The position numbers and the translations under genes were made by a program. From Shewanella avicenniae (lineage in GTDB: Bacteria; Pseudomonadota; Gammaproteobacteria; Enterobacterales; Shewanellaceae): a stretch of DNA of 64,000 bases. The DNA lies in NCBI RefSeq assembly GCF_017354945.1, contig NZ_CP071503.1:3100001-3164000 (forward strand), given 5' to 3'. A model generated the notes under the pieces. It did not search any database, had not been told where the DNA came from, and worked only from the letters and a program-made list of their open reading frames with translations. Below are positions 36,400 to 46,400 of this stretch, one piece after another. Positions within the stretch are counted from its first letter, which is position 1, and every line of letters begins with the position of its first letter.

Positions 36400-38541
36400 T
36401 TAGAAGCTGTATTTCACGCTCAGTTTGTAGCTGCGTGGTTCACCCGGCATGGTCCAAATTGCTGAATATGAACTTGGATAATAGGTTTCATCAAACAGGT
36501 TGGTCACATTGAACTGCAGCGACAGCTGTTGATTCACTTCATAGTTGGCAAACAGGTTCACCAAGGTGTAATCCGGCAACACATAGTCAGGATCAATGGT
36601 TTCGCCCAAACGTTCGCCGACATATTTAACACTGCCGCCCACAGAGGTTTCGTGGCCAAACAGCGACGTATAGTGCTTCAATGTCAGGTTAGCACTGTGC
36701 TTAGGAATATTGATAAGACGGCTGCCACTTGGAATATTAACGCCCCAATCTGCGTTGATCACATCGTTTGCGGTGTGTGCATCAGTGTAAGCATATGACA
36801 ACCATAATTGCGTCGCCTCGGTAACAAACGCCGATAGTTCGACTTCTACGCCATCACTTTCTGCTTTACCCAAGGCAGCCGAATAGCCTGAGTTCACTGG
36901 ATCAGCCGTGAGCACATTGCTCTTTTCCGCTTTGAATAACGCGATTGAGCCGCTCACACGCTCAAACTCAAACTTGGTGCCAATTTCGTAGGATTTACTT
37001 TCTTCCGGCTCAAATGCAACACCTTGGTAATCAGCGCCAGTATTCGAGCGAAAGCCTTCCGCATAGCTGGTGTAAAAGGTGACCGCGTCTGACCATTGGT
37101 ACACTAGGCCAGCGCGCGGGCTGAACACATTCTGCTCTTGCTTGCTAGTGGTCTGAGTATTGTGCTTATCAATCTGCTGCTCAAAACTATCAAAGCGGCC
37201 GCCCAACAGCATCTTCCAGCTATCACTCAGATCAACTTGGTCTTGCAGATAGATCCCATAGTTGTCTTGGGTTTCAGTCTGGTCATTGAGTAGCGCCATC
37301 TCAGGGGCAACTTGGCCATATTCTGGGGTGAACACATTGATGCTGTAACGGCTATCCCCCGCAGATGGGCGATAACGCAGCCAATATTTATCAAAGTCAA
37401 AATGATAGCCATCCACGCCAATAAGTATGTGGTGCTGCATATTGGCCAGCTCAACACTGCCAGAGAGCTCTAGTCGCCCAGAGAAATCCGTCGCGGAAAA
37501 ATCGCGATAGCTGTGCTGACGGCTTAGGGTTTCACCATCGGTGAATAACAGCTGACGCCCACGAACCAATTCTGGATCGCTCGAAAAACCTTTCAGCGAG
37601 GTATCGCGATAGGCCAAGCCACCAAGCAGGCTCCAATCACCAAAATCGTGTTCGACAGACAGTTGATGCCCGAGCACCTTGATGTCGTTGGCACCATCGC
37701 TCTCTTCGCCGAGGAAGCGGGTGACAGGCAGTGCCGATGGATCACCATCAATCGCCACCACCCCGCGATCGAACGGCGCTTGCTGATCTACATATTCTAA
37801 CTCATAACTTAGGCGTGTTTGCTCATTGACCAACCACAATAGCGATGGAGTTAATACAGTTTTGGTTGAATCGATTGGGGTACGGAAGCTGCCTTTATCT
37901 TCATAAGCCCCGTTAATTCTTGCAGCCACTGTGTCTGACAGCGCACCAGTAACATCGCCTTCCACGCGGTAGTTATCCCAGCGGCCAACCGATGCTTGCA
38001 GATAACCTTGGGTATCAAACTGCGGCTTTTTAGTGATGATATTGATGGTGCCACCGGGTTCTGAGCGACCATAGAGCGCAGAGCCTGGGCCTTTCATCAC
38101 TTCTATGCTTTCAATGTTGGAGGTATCACGCGTGCCACCAAAACCGCGGCCAGCATTATAGCCATTGACCAAATAGCCCGACGGAACGTTTTCATCGCCA
38201 ATAAAGCCACGCACCGCAAAGCTATCCCACACACCACCAAAATTGTTTTGGCGACTCACGGCGGCCGACATATCTAATGCATCCATAAAACTGGCGATAC
38301 CAGCGTCGGATAACCGTTCAAGAGACAGCACTTCAACCGCTTGTGGCTGCGCATTTAGCGGCACATCACCACGAAATGGCTGACGCAGATGGCTGACTTC
38401 AATATGTTCAATGTTGTTATTTGCTGATGGGTCAGTTGAGGCATTGATTGCTGCAGTATTGGTTTCAGCAGCATTGGCAGAGATTGCAGCAGTAACCGCA
38501 ATGGTTAACGCGGTAAGACGAAAAGCGCCGAGTACGGACAT
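36400..38541 (-). CDS. TonB-dependent siderophore receptor
   Basis: A 713-residue outer-membrane receptor for a ferri-siderophore. The signal peptide ends near AISANA. The plug domain (about residues 50-160) has AVRGF, VEVMKGPGSALYGRSEPGG and INIITKKP, and the 22-strand barrel ends in the canonical YKLSVKYSF with C-terminal Phe. The start at 38541 has GGAG 8 bp upstream; an in-frame TTG ten codons earlier is less likely. A Fur-like palindrome at 38703 implies iron repression and a leader of about 160 nt. The cognate siderophore cannot be told from sequence. The fusion reductase at 12839 has an almost identical Fur site. Confidence 0.93.
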   Translation of the reverse strand: MSVLGAFRLTALTIAVTAAISANAAETNTAAINASTDPSANNNIEHIEVSHLRQPFRGDVPLNAQPQAVEVLSLERLSDAGIASFMDALDMSAAVSRQNNFGGVWDSFAVRGFIGDENVPSGYLVNGYNAGRGFGGTRDTSNIESIEVMKGPGSALYGRSEPGGTINIITKKPQFDTQGYLQASVGRWDNYRVEGDVTGALSDTVAARINGAYEDKGSFRTPIDSTKTVLTPSLLWLVNEQTRLSYELEYVDQQAPFDRGVVAIDGDPSALPVTRFLGEESDGANDIKVLGHQLSVEHDFGDWSLLGGLAYRDTSLKGFSSDPELVRGRQLLFTDGETLSRQHSYRDFSATDFSGRLELSGSVELANMQHHILIGVDGYHFDFDKYWLRYRPSAGDSRYSINVFTPEYGQVAPEMALLNDQTETQDNYGIYLQDQVDLSDSWKMLLGGRFDSFEQQIDKHNTQTTSKQEQNVFSPRAGLVYQWSDAVTFYTSYAEGFRSNTGADYQGVAFEPEESKSYEIGTKFEFERVSGSIALFKAEKSNVLTADPVNSGYSAALGKAESDGVEVELSAFVTEATQLWLSYAYTDAHTANDVINADWGVNIPSGSRLINIPKHSANLTLKHYTSLFGHETSVGGSVKYVGERLGETIDPDYVLPDYTLVNLFANYEVNQQLSLQFNVTNLFDETYYPSSYSAIWTMPGEPRSYKLSVKYSF

Positions 38542-38593
38542 GGGCGAAACTCCAACATAAGCCTCAGCCAAGCATGTTCAACCCCACTCCTTC

Positions 38594-38670
38594 TTGAGCG
38601 ACACAGCGGCGAGTGCTTATAAAATGTAAGCCTTTGGCACGAGTCTTTGCTCCCTGACATCGTCGCTCAA
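38594..38670 (-). promoter_or_regulatory. Structured leader upstream of the siderophore receptor
   Basis: TTGAGCGAC (38594-38602) and GTCGCTCAA (38662-38670) are perfect 9-bp complements enclosing a smaller hairpin GCTTA / TAAGC (38615-38619, 38627-38631). They lie between the Fur-like site and the start codon and could fold in the mRNA leader. No known riboswitch class was recognised. Confidence 0.35.
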
Positions 38671-38702
38671 CAAGCGATTACAAAAATCGGATTCAATGCT
38701 AA

Positions 38703-38717
38703 TGATAACAGTTTTCA
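38703..38717 (-). promoter_or_regulatory. Fur box of the siderophore receptor, with a second copy at 38760
   Basis: TGATAACAGTTTTCA matches 11 of 14 arm positions of the Fur 7-1-7 consensus. The 11-mer GATAACAGTTT recurs exactly at 38761-38771, 57 bp further upstream, as a weaker second site. The rest of the 438-bp gap (to 38979) shows no gene. Confidence 0.7.
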
Positions 38718-38979
38718 TTTGCAATACTTGTCGTAATTAAAAGATGCAAACTTTTAGCAAGATAACAGTTTGCCGCTTTGCGTCGGCAATTTGCCTAGTA
38801 AGTAAGACTCTAAGCGAAAGACTGTGAACGAAAGAAGATGTTGGATATCTCGACGAGGGAAAATTGCCGCGTCAACCGCCCGCTGCGTCGGCCATGCCTG
38901 CATGATGAGCATACAAACAACCCGCGACTACTTAGGATGAGTGGCGGTTTTTTGATGAATCACAATTGCACGGTGCTTG

Positions 38980-40143
38980 TTACCAATTGACTAAACAAGG
39001 GTCAAAATCCGGCGCCTGAGTTTCGAGTAAAATCTGCTGTGTCGTCAGCCGCGTGCCTTCAAGCTCTCCGGCATTACGGATATTATCGAGCCAATCGTTG
39101 AAGCGCTTGCGATCAAAATACATCAACAGCTGCATCAATGACGCTTCCTGCTGAACTTTGTCAAATTCGGCCCTTTTTTCGGCCACTTGCGCCAACCCGG
39201 CTTCGGCATTAGTGAGTCGATACACCCGCTGCTGAAATGAAAGTCCAATGCTATTCACCAACATGGTTGATGGACTATTGGCCATCCTTTGCCCTGCTCG
39301 CAAACACATATCTAGGGCTGCGGCATTGGTTGCCTCTACCTTCATGCAGTAATGAGCCAAAGGTTGATAACCTTCAATGGTGGCAGAAGCTACCATTACC
39401 ACGCCAATCATAGTTCGGGCGACATCTGCAGCCCCAGCCGTCACATAAGCTTGCTTAAACGCCGCAAGATGTTCACCCCAAGCATTAAAGTAGAGCGGCT
39501 CGCTGATCATATGTTCCATTGCTGCGAGTGCCTGCTGCTCTTGCTTGTTTTGCAACAAAAATGATGCCTTTTGCATCCAAAATGCCGCATCGTTTTCATG
39601 ACCTTTCATCAAGCGCTCAACATCGGTCACACTGCAACTGTCAGTGAAGGTATTACAGTGCGATAACGCATCGAAGGCCACTAGTGCATTGTCGGGATAC
39701 TGCTTGCTTAATGCTAATAACGATTGGGTTTTATCTAGGTCATTCGCGTTTTTTTGCAGATAAAAATAGGCTAACTGCTGCAGCGCGTCATCAGACTTTC
39801 CCATGTTATCGATGTAATTGTCGCGCTGGGCTTCAAATGCTGCCGCATCTTCATCTAGCGTGTGGTTGATTTTTGTTCCATCACAACTTGCCATCAGTTC
39901 AGATATACGAAGACGTTCTGCCTCAGCGGAGATAGGCGCGGAATCTATCTGGCGGGTTGAACTTTTGGCCGCAGTTTCAGCGGCAGTTTTCGACATTGCG
40001 ATGGAGTCAGTGCTGTCATCCTGTAACAGCTCATTGGTTAACGCGCTATCCACTTCAGAGCGACTGCTCGCACTAGGCCACAAGCCATATCCCAATACGA
40101 TCACTATCAGTAACAGTGCCGCGAGCAAGCCATACTTCTTCAT
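38980..40143 (-). CDS. Hypothetical anchored periplasmic protein
   Basis: I do not recognise this 387-residue protein. It has a single N-terminal hydrophobic segment (residues 5-23) that could be an anchor or uncleaved signal, then a low-complexity Ser/Thr/Ala-rich linker to about residue 80. A mostly alpha-helical body with TPR-like spacing follows (for example DDALQQLAYFYLQK and NDAAFWMQKASFLLQNK). Cysteines at scattered positions (CDGT, SHCNTFTDSC, YCMKV, DMCLRAG, CLVNW) suggest disulfides in the periplasm. AAGGAT lies 8 bp before the ATG. It stands alone between ettA and the siderophore receptor. It might be a protein-interaction scaffold. Confidence 0.7.
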   Translation of the reverse strand: MKKYGLLAALLLIVIVLGYGLWPSASSRSEVDSALTNELLQDDSTDSIAMSKTAAETAAKSSTRQIDSAPISAEAERLRISELMASCDGTKINHTLDEDAAAFEAQRDNYIDNMGKSDDALQQLAYFYLQKNANDLDKTQSLLALSKQYPDNALVAFDALSHCNTFTDSCSVTDVERLMKGHENDAAFWMQKASFLLQNKQEQQALAAMEHMISEPLYFNAWGEHLAAFKQAYVTAGAADVARTMIGVVMVASATIEGYQPLAHYCMKVEATNAAALDMCLRAGQRMANSPSTMLVNSIGLSFQQRVYRLTNAEAGLAQVAEKRAEFDKVQQEASLMQLLMYFDRKRFNDWLDNIRNAGELEGTRLTTQQILLETQAPDFDPCLVNW

Positions 40144-40396
40144 GGTTTATCATCCTTAATCATTCGCTAACGCCATTCATAACAATTAGTTAGGATGATA
40201 GCAATTACATTGTGCAATATTTGAGCAGCGCTACAGAAACGAACCTGCGCAGTCGCTTAGCCGATTATGAAATCCGTAACACCTGATCCGATTAACCGAA
40301 ATTACGCGTTTAGCGGGTGCATCTTCGACTATTGCATTGGCAGCCATTCACGCAATTTAGTAAACTTCGGCCAGCATCTAAAACATAGGAATGTTT

Positions 40397-42064
40397 ATGG
40401 CCCAGTTTGTATACAGCATGCTGCGGGTGGGCAAAATCGTCCCGCCTAAAAAGCAAATTTTGAAAGATATTTCGCTGAGCTTTTTCCCCGGCGCCAAAAT
40501 TGGCGTATTGGGTTTGAACGGCTCAGGTAAATCCACCCTTCTGCGCATCATGGCCGGTATCGATACCGAAATTGAAGGTGAAGCACGGCCAATGCCGGGG
40601 CTAAAAATCGGTTATCTGCCGCAAGAGCCGAAGTTAGATCCAGAGCAAACCGTCCGCGAAGCGATTGAAGAAGCGGTTGGCGAAGCCAAAAATGCACTGA
40701 CACGCTTAGATGAAGTGTACGCCCTTTATGCTGAGCCAGATGCTGACTTCGATGCGCTTGCCGCTGAACAAGCCAAGCTGGAAGCGATTATTCAAACCAC
40801 CGATGCTCACAACCTTGACCACATTTTGGAACGTGCCGCTGATGCGCTGCGTTTACCAGAATGGGACACCAAGATTGAAGTGCTGTCAGGGGGTGAACGT
40901 CGCCGAGTTGCCTTGTGTCGTCTGTTGCTGGAAAAGCCAGAGATGTTGCTGCTCGACGAACCTACCAACCACTTGGATGCTGAATCTGTGGCTTGGCTGG
41001 AAAACTTCCTCCAAGAATACGCCGGTACTGTGGTAGCGATTACCCACGACCGTTACTTCTTGGATAATGCCGCCGGCTGGATTCTGGAACTTGACCGTGG
41101 TGAAGGTATTCCATGGCAAGGTAACTACTCTTCATGGCTGGAGCAGAAAGACCAACGTCTGCAACAAGAAGCTGCCACCGAAAGTGCGCGCCAAAAAACC
41201 ATTGCCAAAGAATTGGAATGGGTACGCCAAGGTGCCAAAGGCCGCCAGTCTAAAGGCAAAGCGCGGATGGCGCGTTTTGAAGAGTTGAACACCCAAGATT
41301 ACCAACGCCGTAACGAAACCAACGAGCTGTTCATTCCGCCTGGTCCACGTTTGGGCGACAAGGTGATTGAAGTGCGCAACTTGACCAAGAGCTATGGCGA
41401 TCGGGTACTGATCGACAACTTGAGCTTCTCTGTGCCGAAAGGCGCCATTGTTGGCATCATCGGCCCGAACGGTGCCGGTAAGTCAACCCTGTTCCGTATG
41501 ATCAGCGGTTCAGAGCAACCTGACAGCGGCGAAGTGGAAGTCGGCGAAACCGTACAACTGGCATCGGTTGAACAGTTCCGTGACTCGATGAACGATAAAA
41601 ATACTGTTTGGCAGGAGATCTCTGGCGGACAGGACATCATTCGTATCAACGGGTTAGAAATTCCAAGCCGCGCCTATGTCGGTCGCTTTAACTTCCGCGG
41701 TGGCGACCAACAAAAGATTATCGGCAGTTTATCGGGTGGTGAACGTAACCGTGTGCATCTGGCAAAACTGCTGCAAGCTGGCGGCAACGTGTTGCTGCTC
41801 GACGAACCGACCAACGACCTCGACGTTGAAACCCTACGCGCGCTCGAAGAAGCCTTGTTGGAATTCCCAGGTTGCGCCATGGTGATCTCGCACGACCGTT
41901 GGTTCCTCGACCGTATCTGTACCCATATTCTCGACTACCGTGACGAAGGTAAGGTTAACTTCTACGAAGGCAACTACACCGAATATTCGAATTGGATGAA
42001 AGAGCAGTTTGGTGCAGATGTAATTGAACCACATCGCCTGAAGTACAAAAGAATGTCGAAATAA
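40397..42064 (+). CDS. ettA: Energy-dependent translational throttle protein EttA (ABC-F)
   Basis: EttA is a cytosolic ABC-F ATPase that binds the ribosomal E site and gates the first peptide bond according to ATP/ADP. The 555-residue protein has two ABC domains: Walker A GLNGSGKST near residue 40 with LSGGERRRVALCRLLL and LLLDEPTNHLD, and a second set GPNGAGKST, LSGGERNRVHLAKLL and LLLDEPTNDLD. Between them is the charged P-site tRNA-interaction linker. The start at 40397 gives the conserved MAQFVYSM N-terminus with AGGA 6 bp before it; an ATG two codons earlier is inside that spacing. A terminator follows. Confidence 0.96.
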   Translation: MAQFVYSMLRVGKIVPPKKQILKDISLSFFPGAKIGVLGLNGSGKSTLLRIMAGIDTEIEGEARPMPGLKIGYLPQEPKLDPEQTVREAIEEAVGEAKNALTRLDEVYALYAEPDADFDALAAEQAKLEAIIQTTDAHNLDHILERAADALRLPEWDTKIEVLSGGERRRVALCRLLLEKPEMLLLDEPTNHLDAESVAWLENFLQEYAGTVVAITHDRYFLDNAAGWILELDRGEGIPWQGNYSSWLEQKDQRLQQEAATESARQKTIAKELEWVRQGAKGRQSKGKARMARFEELNTQDYQRRNETNELFIPPGPRLGDKVIEVRNLTKSYGDRVLIDNLSFSVPKGAIVGIIGPNGAGKSTLFRMISGSEQPDSGEVEVGETVQLASVEQFRDSMNDKNTVWQEISGGQDIIRINGLEIPSRAYVGRFNFRGGDQQKIIGSLSGGERNRVHLAKLLQAGGNVLLLDEPTNDLDVETLRALEEALLEFPGCAMVISHDRWFLDRICTHILDYRDEGKVNFYEGNYTEYSNWMKEQFGADVIEPHRLKYKRMSK

Positions 42065-42080
42065 CCTCGGCAATTCGCCT

Positions 42081-42107
42081 AAAAAGGGAGCTTTCGCTCC
42101 CTTTTTT
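42081..42107 (+). terminator. Terminator after ettA
   Basis: Stem AAAAAGGGAGC / GCTCCCTTTTT with loop TTTC and a T-run, 17 bp after the ettA stop. The 248 bp that follow (to 42355) are AT-rich and hold no gene; a weak TGATAAT half-site near 42197 is not convincing. Confidence 0.9.
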
Positions 42108-42355
42108 GCTGGTGAATGTTTCAATCTATGGCAAATCTTGACACTCCATAACATTTTTCGTGCAACGTTAGTTAACCAACAAAATCCAACTATATGATAA
42201 TAAACATTTTTTATTAGTTAACACCTCAAATCCACTCGTCTGACACAGCAGATCATTTATTTACACTTTAATCCGTAATCTCACTTAGCTTTTACTGCGG
42301 CCTTCCTTAGAATACTCAGCATCGATCATCGGCAAGATCTTCCTGCATCCAAATT

Positions 42356-43465
42356 ATGATGAAAAAACTCGTTATTGCGCTTGCGATTGCAGCCTTTGGC
42401 ACTGCTGTCGCATATAGAATGCAAGCCGCAGATAAAGCCGAAACAGGCAAAGCTGCACATTCACAAACTATTCCCGTGGTGACGGCAACGGTTGGCCAAC
42501 AAGCATTAGCGGCGGATCTTCGCCTGATTGGCAAACTCAGCGCCGAACATTCAGTGTTTATTGCGTCCCAAGTCACCGGCAAAATTGAAAAAGTGGCCGT
42601 GCGCTCCAATGAACAAGTGAGCGCTGGGCAAACCCTGATTGTGATTGATGATGCCAAAGCCAAGGCCGCGGTGATGGAAGCCGAAGCCTACCTTGCCGAT
42701 GAAAGCCGTAAGCTGAAAGATTATGAAAAGCTGGCTCACAGCAATGCGATTACCCAAACCGAAATAGATGCTCAGCGCGCCAGTGTTAATATCGCCACGG
42801 CACGACTCGCTTCGGCAAAAGCTGAGCTGGAATATCACTACATCAAAGCCCCCTTTGCGGGTGTGATTGGCTTGGTCAGTTTTAGTCGCGGCAAAATGGT
42901 CAGCCAAGGCGAAGAACTGCTATCGCTCGATGATTTGAGTCTGTTAAGGCTTGACCTGCAAGTACCCGAGGCACACTTGTCCCAGCTGACGTTAGGCATG
43001 AAAGTGGCTGCAAACAGTGCCGCATGGCCAGCCGAAAACTTTGATGGCAAAGTCACCGCCATCGACCCACGTATTAACGAACAAACCCTCAATGTGCGTA
43101 CCCGTGTTCAGTTTCAAAATTTAGCCAACAAGCTGCGCCCCGGCATGATGCTCAATACCCGCATCAGTTTTCCTGCGACCTATCTGCCAGTGGTACCGGT
43201 ACAAGCGTTGGAATATTCGGGCACCAAACGCTTTGTCTACAAAGTGGATGACAAGCAGATTGCCCACCGCACTGAAGTGCAACTGGGGACTCGCGTGGAT
43301 AACCAAGTGTTAATCACCGATGGCCTTAAACCGGGTGATGAAATCGTGGTGCAGGGGTTAGTGAATATTCGCGATGGCATGCAGGTAAAACCGCTCAAGC
43401 CAACAGCCGCCGTGCCAGAAGCTCGTCAAGCAGCCGCCAAGGAGAATAACGATGCTGCTGTCTGA
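42356..43465 (+). CDS. RND efflux periplasmic adaptor (membrane fusion protein)
   Basis: A 369-residue HlyD-type adaptor for the RND pump encoded next. It has an N-terminal signal or anchor (residues 3-25), split lipoyl domain halves (VTGKIEKVAVRSNEQV and YHYIKAPFAGVIGLV), a short coiled-coil hairpin between them, and a C-terminal membrane-proximal domain. It lacks the lipobox of AcrA-type lipoproteins. Two adjacent ATGs are possible starts. Its 3' end overlaps the pump gene by 14 bp, so they are co-translated. Substrates are unknown. Confidence 0.92.
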   Translation: MMKKLVIALAIAAFGTAVAYRMQAADKAETGKAAHSQTIPVVTATVGQQALAADLRLIGKLSAEHSVFIASQVTGKIEKVAVRSNEQVSAGQTLIVIDDAKAKAAVMEAEAYLADESRKLKDYEKLAHSNAITQTEIDAQRASVNIATARLASAKAELEYHYIKAPFAGVIGLVSFSRGKMVSQGEELLSLDDLSLLRLDLQVPEAHLSQLTLGMKVAANSAAWPAENFDGKVTAIDPRINEQTLNVRTRVQFQNLANKLRPGMMLNTRISFPATYLPVVPVQALEYSGTKRFVYKVDDKQIAHRTEVQLGTRVDNQVLITDGLKPGDEIVVQGLVNIRDGMQVKPLKPTAAVPEARQAAAKENNDAAV

Positions 43466-46400
43466 TGTTTCGGTTAAACGGCCGATCGTTGCCATCGTTT
43501 TAAGCTTGCTGTTGTGTGTGTTTGGCATAGTGTCGTTTAGTAAATTGTCGGTGCGCGAAATGCCCGATGTTGAAAACCCTGTGGTCAGTATTCGCACCTC
43601 TTACAGCGGTGCGTCTGCGGCGATTATGGAAAGCCAAGTCACTAAAAATATTGAAGATCAGCTTACCGGCATCAGCGGTATCGACCAGATTACTTCGGTG
43701 AGCCGTAACGGCTCGTCGCGGATTACGGTGAACTTTAAAATCGGCTGGAACATCATGGAAGGGGTAAGCGATGTGCGTGACGCGGTATCGCGCGCCCAAC
43801 GTCGCTTGCCGGAAGAAGCAGACGATCCGATTGTTTACAAAGATAACGGCTCTGGGCGCCCCGCCATTTATATTCGCTTGCGCTCGAGTGAGCTGGATAG
43901 AACCCAACTAACCGATTACTCGCGTCGAGTACTGGAAGATAAATTCAACCTGATCAGTGGCGTTAGCTCGATCAACATCTCTGGCGGCTTAAACCAAGTG
44001 ATGTATGTCAAGCTCAAGCCAGAAGCGATGGCCGGTCGCCAGATCACCGTCAGCGATATTATCACCGCACTGCGTAACGAAAACTTGGAGTCGCCCGGCG
44101 GCCAGATCCGTAACGACGCCACCACCATGACAGTGCGTACAGCGCGGCTGTATCTGCAACCCGATGACTTTGATTACATGCAAATCCGCACTGCCGATGA
44201 CGGCACGCCGGTGTATCTCAAAGATGTCGCCGATGTTTACATTGGGGCTCAGAACGAGAACTCCACCTATCGCAGTAACGGCGTGTCGAACGTCAGTCTC
44301 GGAATTGTGGCGCAGTCAGATGCAAACCCTTTGGAAGTCGCCAAAGGCGTGCGCCAGCAAGTTGATGCAATGCAGAAGTTTTTGCCCAAAGGCACCAGCC
44401 TAGAAATCGACTATGACTCGACGGTATTTATCGATCAGGCAATTGATGAAGTGTACTCAACGCTCTACATCACTGGCGTGTTGGTGATTTTGGTGTTGTA
44501 TGTATTTATCGGCCAAGCCCGCGCAACGCTGATCCCCGCGGTGACAGTACCGGTGTCGTTAATTTCAGCCTTTATGGCGGCGTACTTTCTTGGGTTTTCA
44601 ATCAACTTACTGACCTTGATGGCGTTAATCCTCGCCATTGGTTTGGTGGTTGATGACGCCATTGTGGTGGTCGAGAACATCTTCCACCATATCGAGCGCG
44701 GCGAGCCGCCATTGTTGGCTGCCTACAAAGGCACCCGTGAAGTAGGCTTTGCAGTTATTGCAACCACCGCAGTGTTGGTGATGGTGTTCTTACCCATCTC
44801 CTTTATGGAAGGCATGGTTGGCTTGCTGTTTACTGAGTTCTCAGTGTTACTGGCAGTTTCGGTGGTGTTTTCCTCGATTGTCGCACTGACGCTCACGCCA
44901 GTGCTCGCCAGCAAACTGCTTAAAGCACATCAGCAACCAAGCGCGCTTAATCGGTTATTGGACTGCATTTTTAGTAGGCTTGAGAGCCACTATCGTCGCG
45001 GTGTTGCCTATTGTGTCAAACATAAATTTGCTGCGCCGATTGTGATTGTAGCGTGTATCGGCGGCAGCTATCTGTTAATGCAGCAAGTGCCAGCACAGTT
45101 GGCGCCAGCAGAAGATCGCGGCGTAGTGTATGCCTTCGTGCGCGGTGCTGAAGGCACCAGTTACAACCGAATGTCGGGCAATATGGATATTATTCAACAG
45201 CGACTGATGCCGATGCTGGGCAAAGGCGTGTTGAAGTCATTTAGCCTTGAAACCCCCGCCTTTGGCGGTGCCAGCGGCGACCAAATCGGTTTTGTCATCA
45301 TGCGCTTGGAAAACTGGAAAGAGCGTGATGTTTCGGCGGGTGAAGCCTTGGGGATGATCTCTGAGGCGCTGAAAGATATTCCCGATGTGATGATCCGCCC
45401 GATGCTGCCCGGTTTTCGCGGTCGCTCCAGCGAGGCGGTACAGTTTGTGATTGGCGGCTCCGATTACCAAGAGTTGTATAAGTGGGCGCAACTACTACAA
45501 GCAGAAGCCAATGCCAGCGGCATTATCACAGGTGTCGACTTGAACTATGCCGAAACAACACCTGAACTGATGGTGCGCGTCGATAGGCAGCGCGCTGCCG
45601 AACTTGGTGTCAGCGTCGCGGATGTCTCTGACACCTTAGAAGTGATGCTTGGCGGTCGCCGTCAAACCACCTATGTCGAGCGCGGCGAAGAGTACGATGT
45701 CTACCTGCGTGGTGATGAGAACCACTTCAACAGCATGACCGATATGAGCAAAATCTACGTGCGTACTCGCTCTGGTCAACTGGTGACGCTTGATTCAGTG
45801 GCGCATGTACGCGAAGAAGCCTCGGCGCAGCGCTTATCCCATACCGATAAGAAAAAATCGATCACTCTAAGTGCCAACGTGACTGAAGGCCATACCCTCG
45901 GTGAAGCCTTGGATTATCTCGATAATCTGGTGGCGGAAAAGCTGCCAGGCGATATCAGCATCAGCTATTCAGGCGAATCCAAAGACTATAAAGAAAATCA
46001 AAACAGCATCTTTATTGTGTTTGGCTTGGCGTTGTTAGTGGCGTACTTAGTGTTAGCGGCGCAATTTGAGAGCTTTATCAACCCGCTGGTGGTGATGTTT
46101 ACCGTCCCCATGGGGGTGTTTGGTGGCTTTCTCGGGCTGTGGTTTACTCAGCAAGGGATCAACATATACAGCCAGATCGGCATGATTATGTTGATTGGTA
46201 TGGTGACCAAAAATGGCATTTTGATTGTTGAATTTGCCAACCAGTTGCGTGATCGCGGCTTAGCATTTGAGCAAGCCATTATTGATGCGTCGGCCCGACG
46301 GTTACGCCCGATTCTGATGACTGCCTTCACAACTCTAGTGGGTGCCGTACCGCTGATTTTCTCTAGTGGTGCTGGTGCAGAAAGCCGCATTTCAGTGGGC

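Noticed and set aside
42190..42215. Fur-like half-site TGATAAT upstream of the RND operon
   Set aside because: Only one arm matches; the other arm has at most a few matching bases in an AT-rich stretch.
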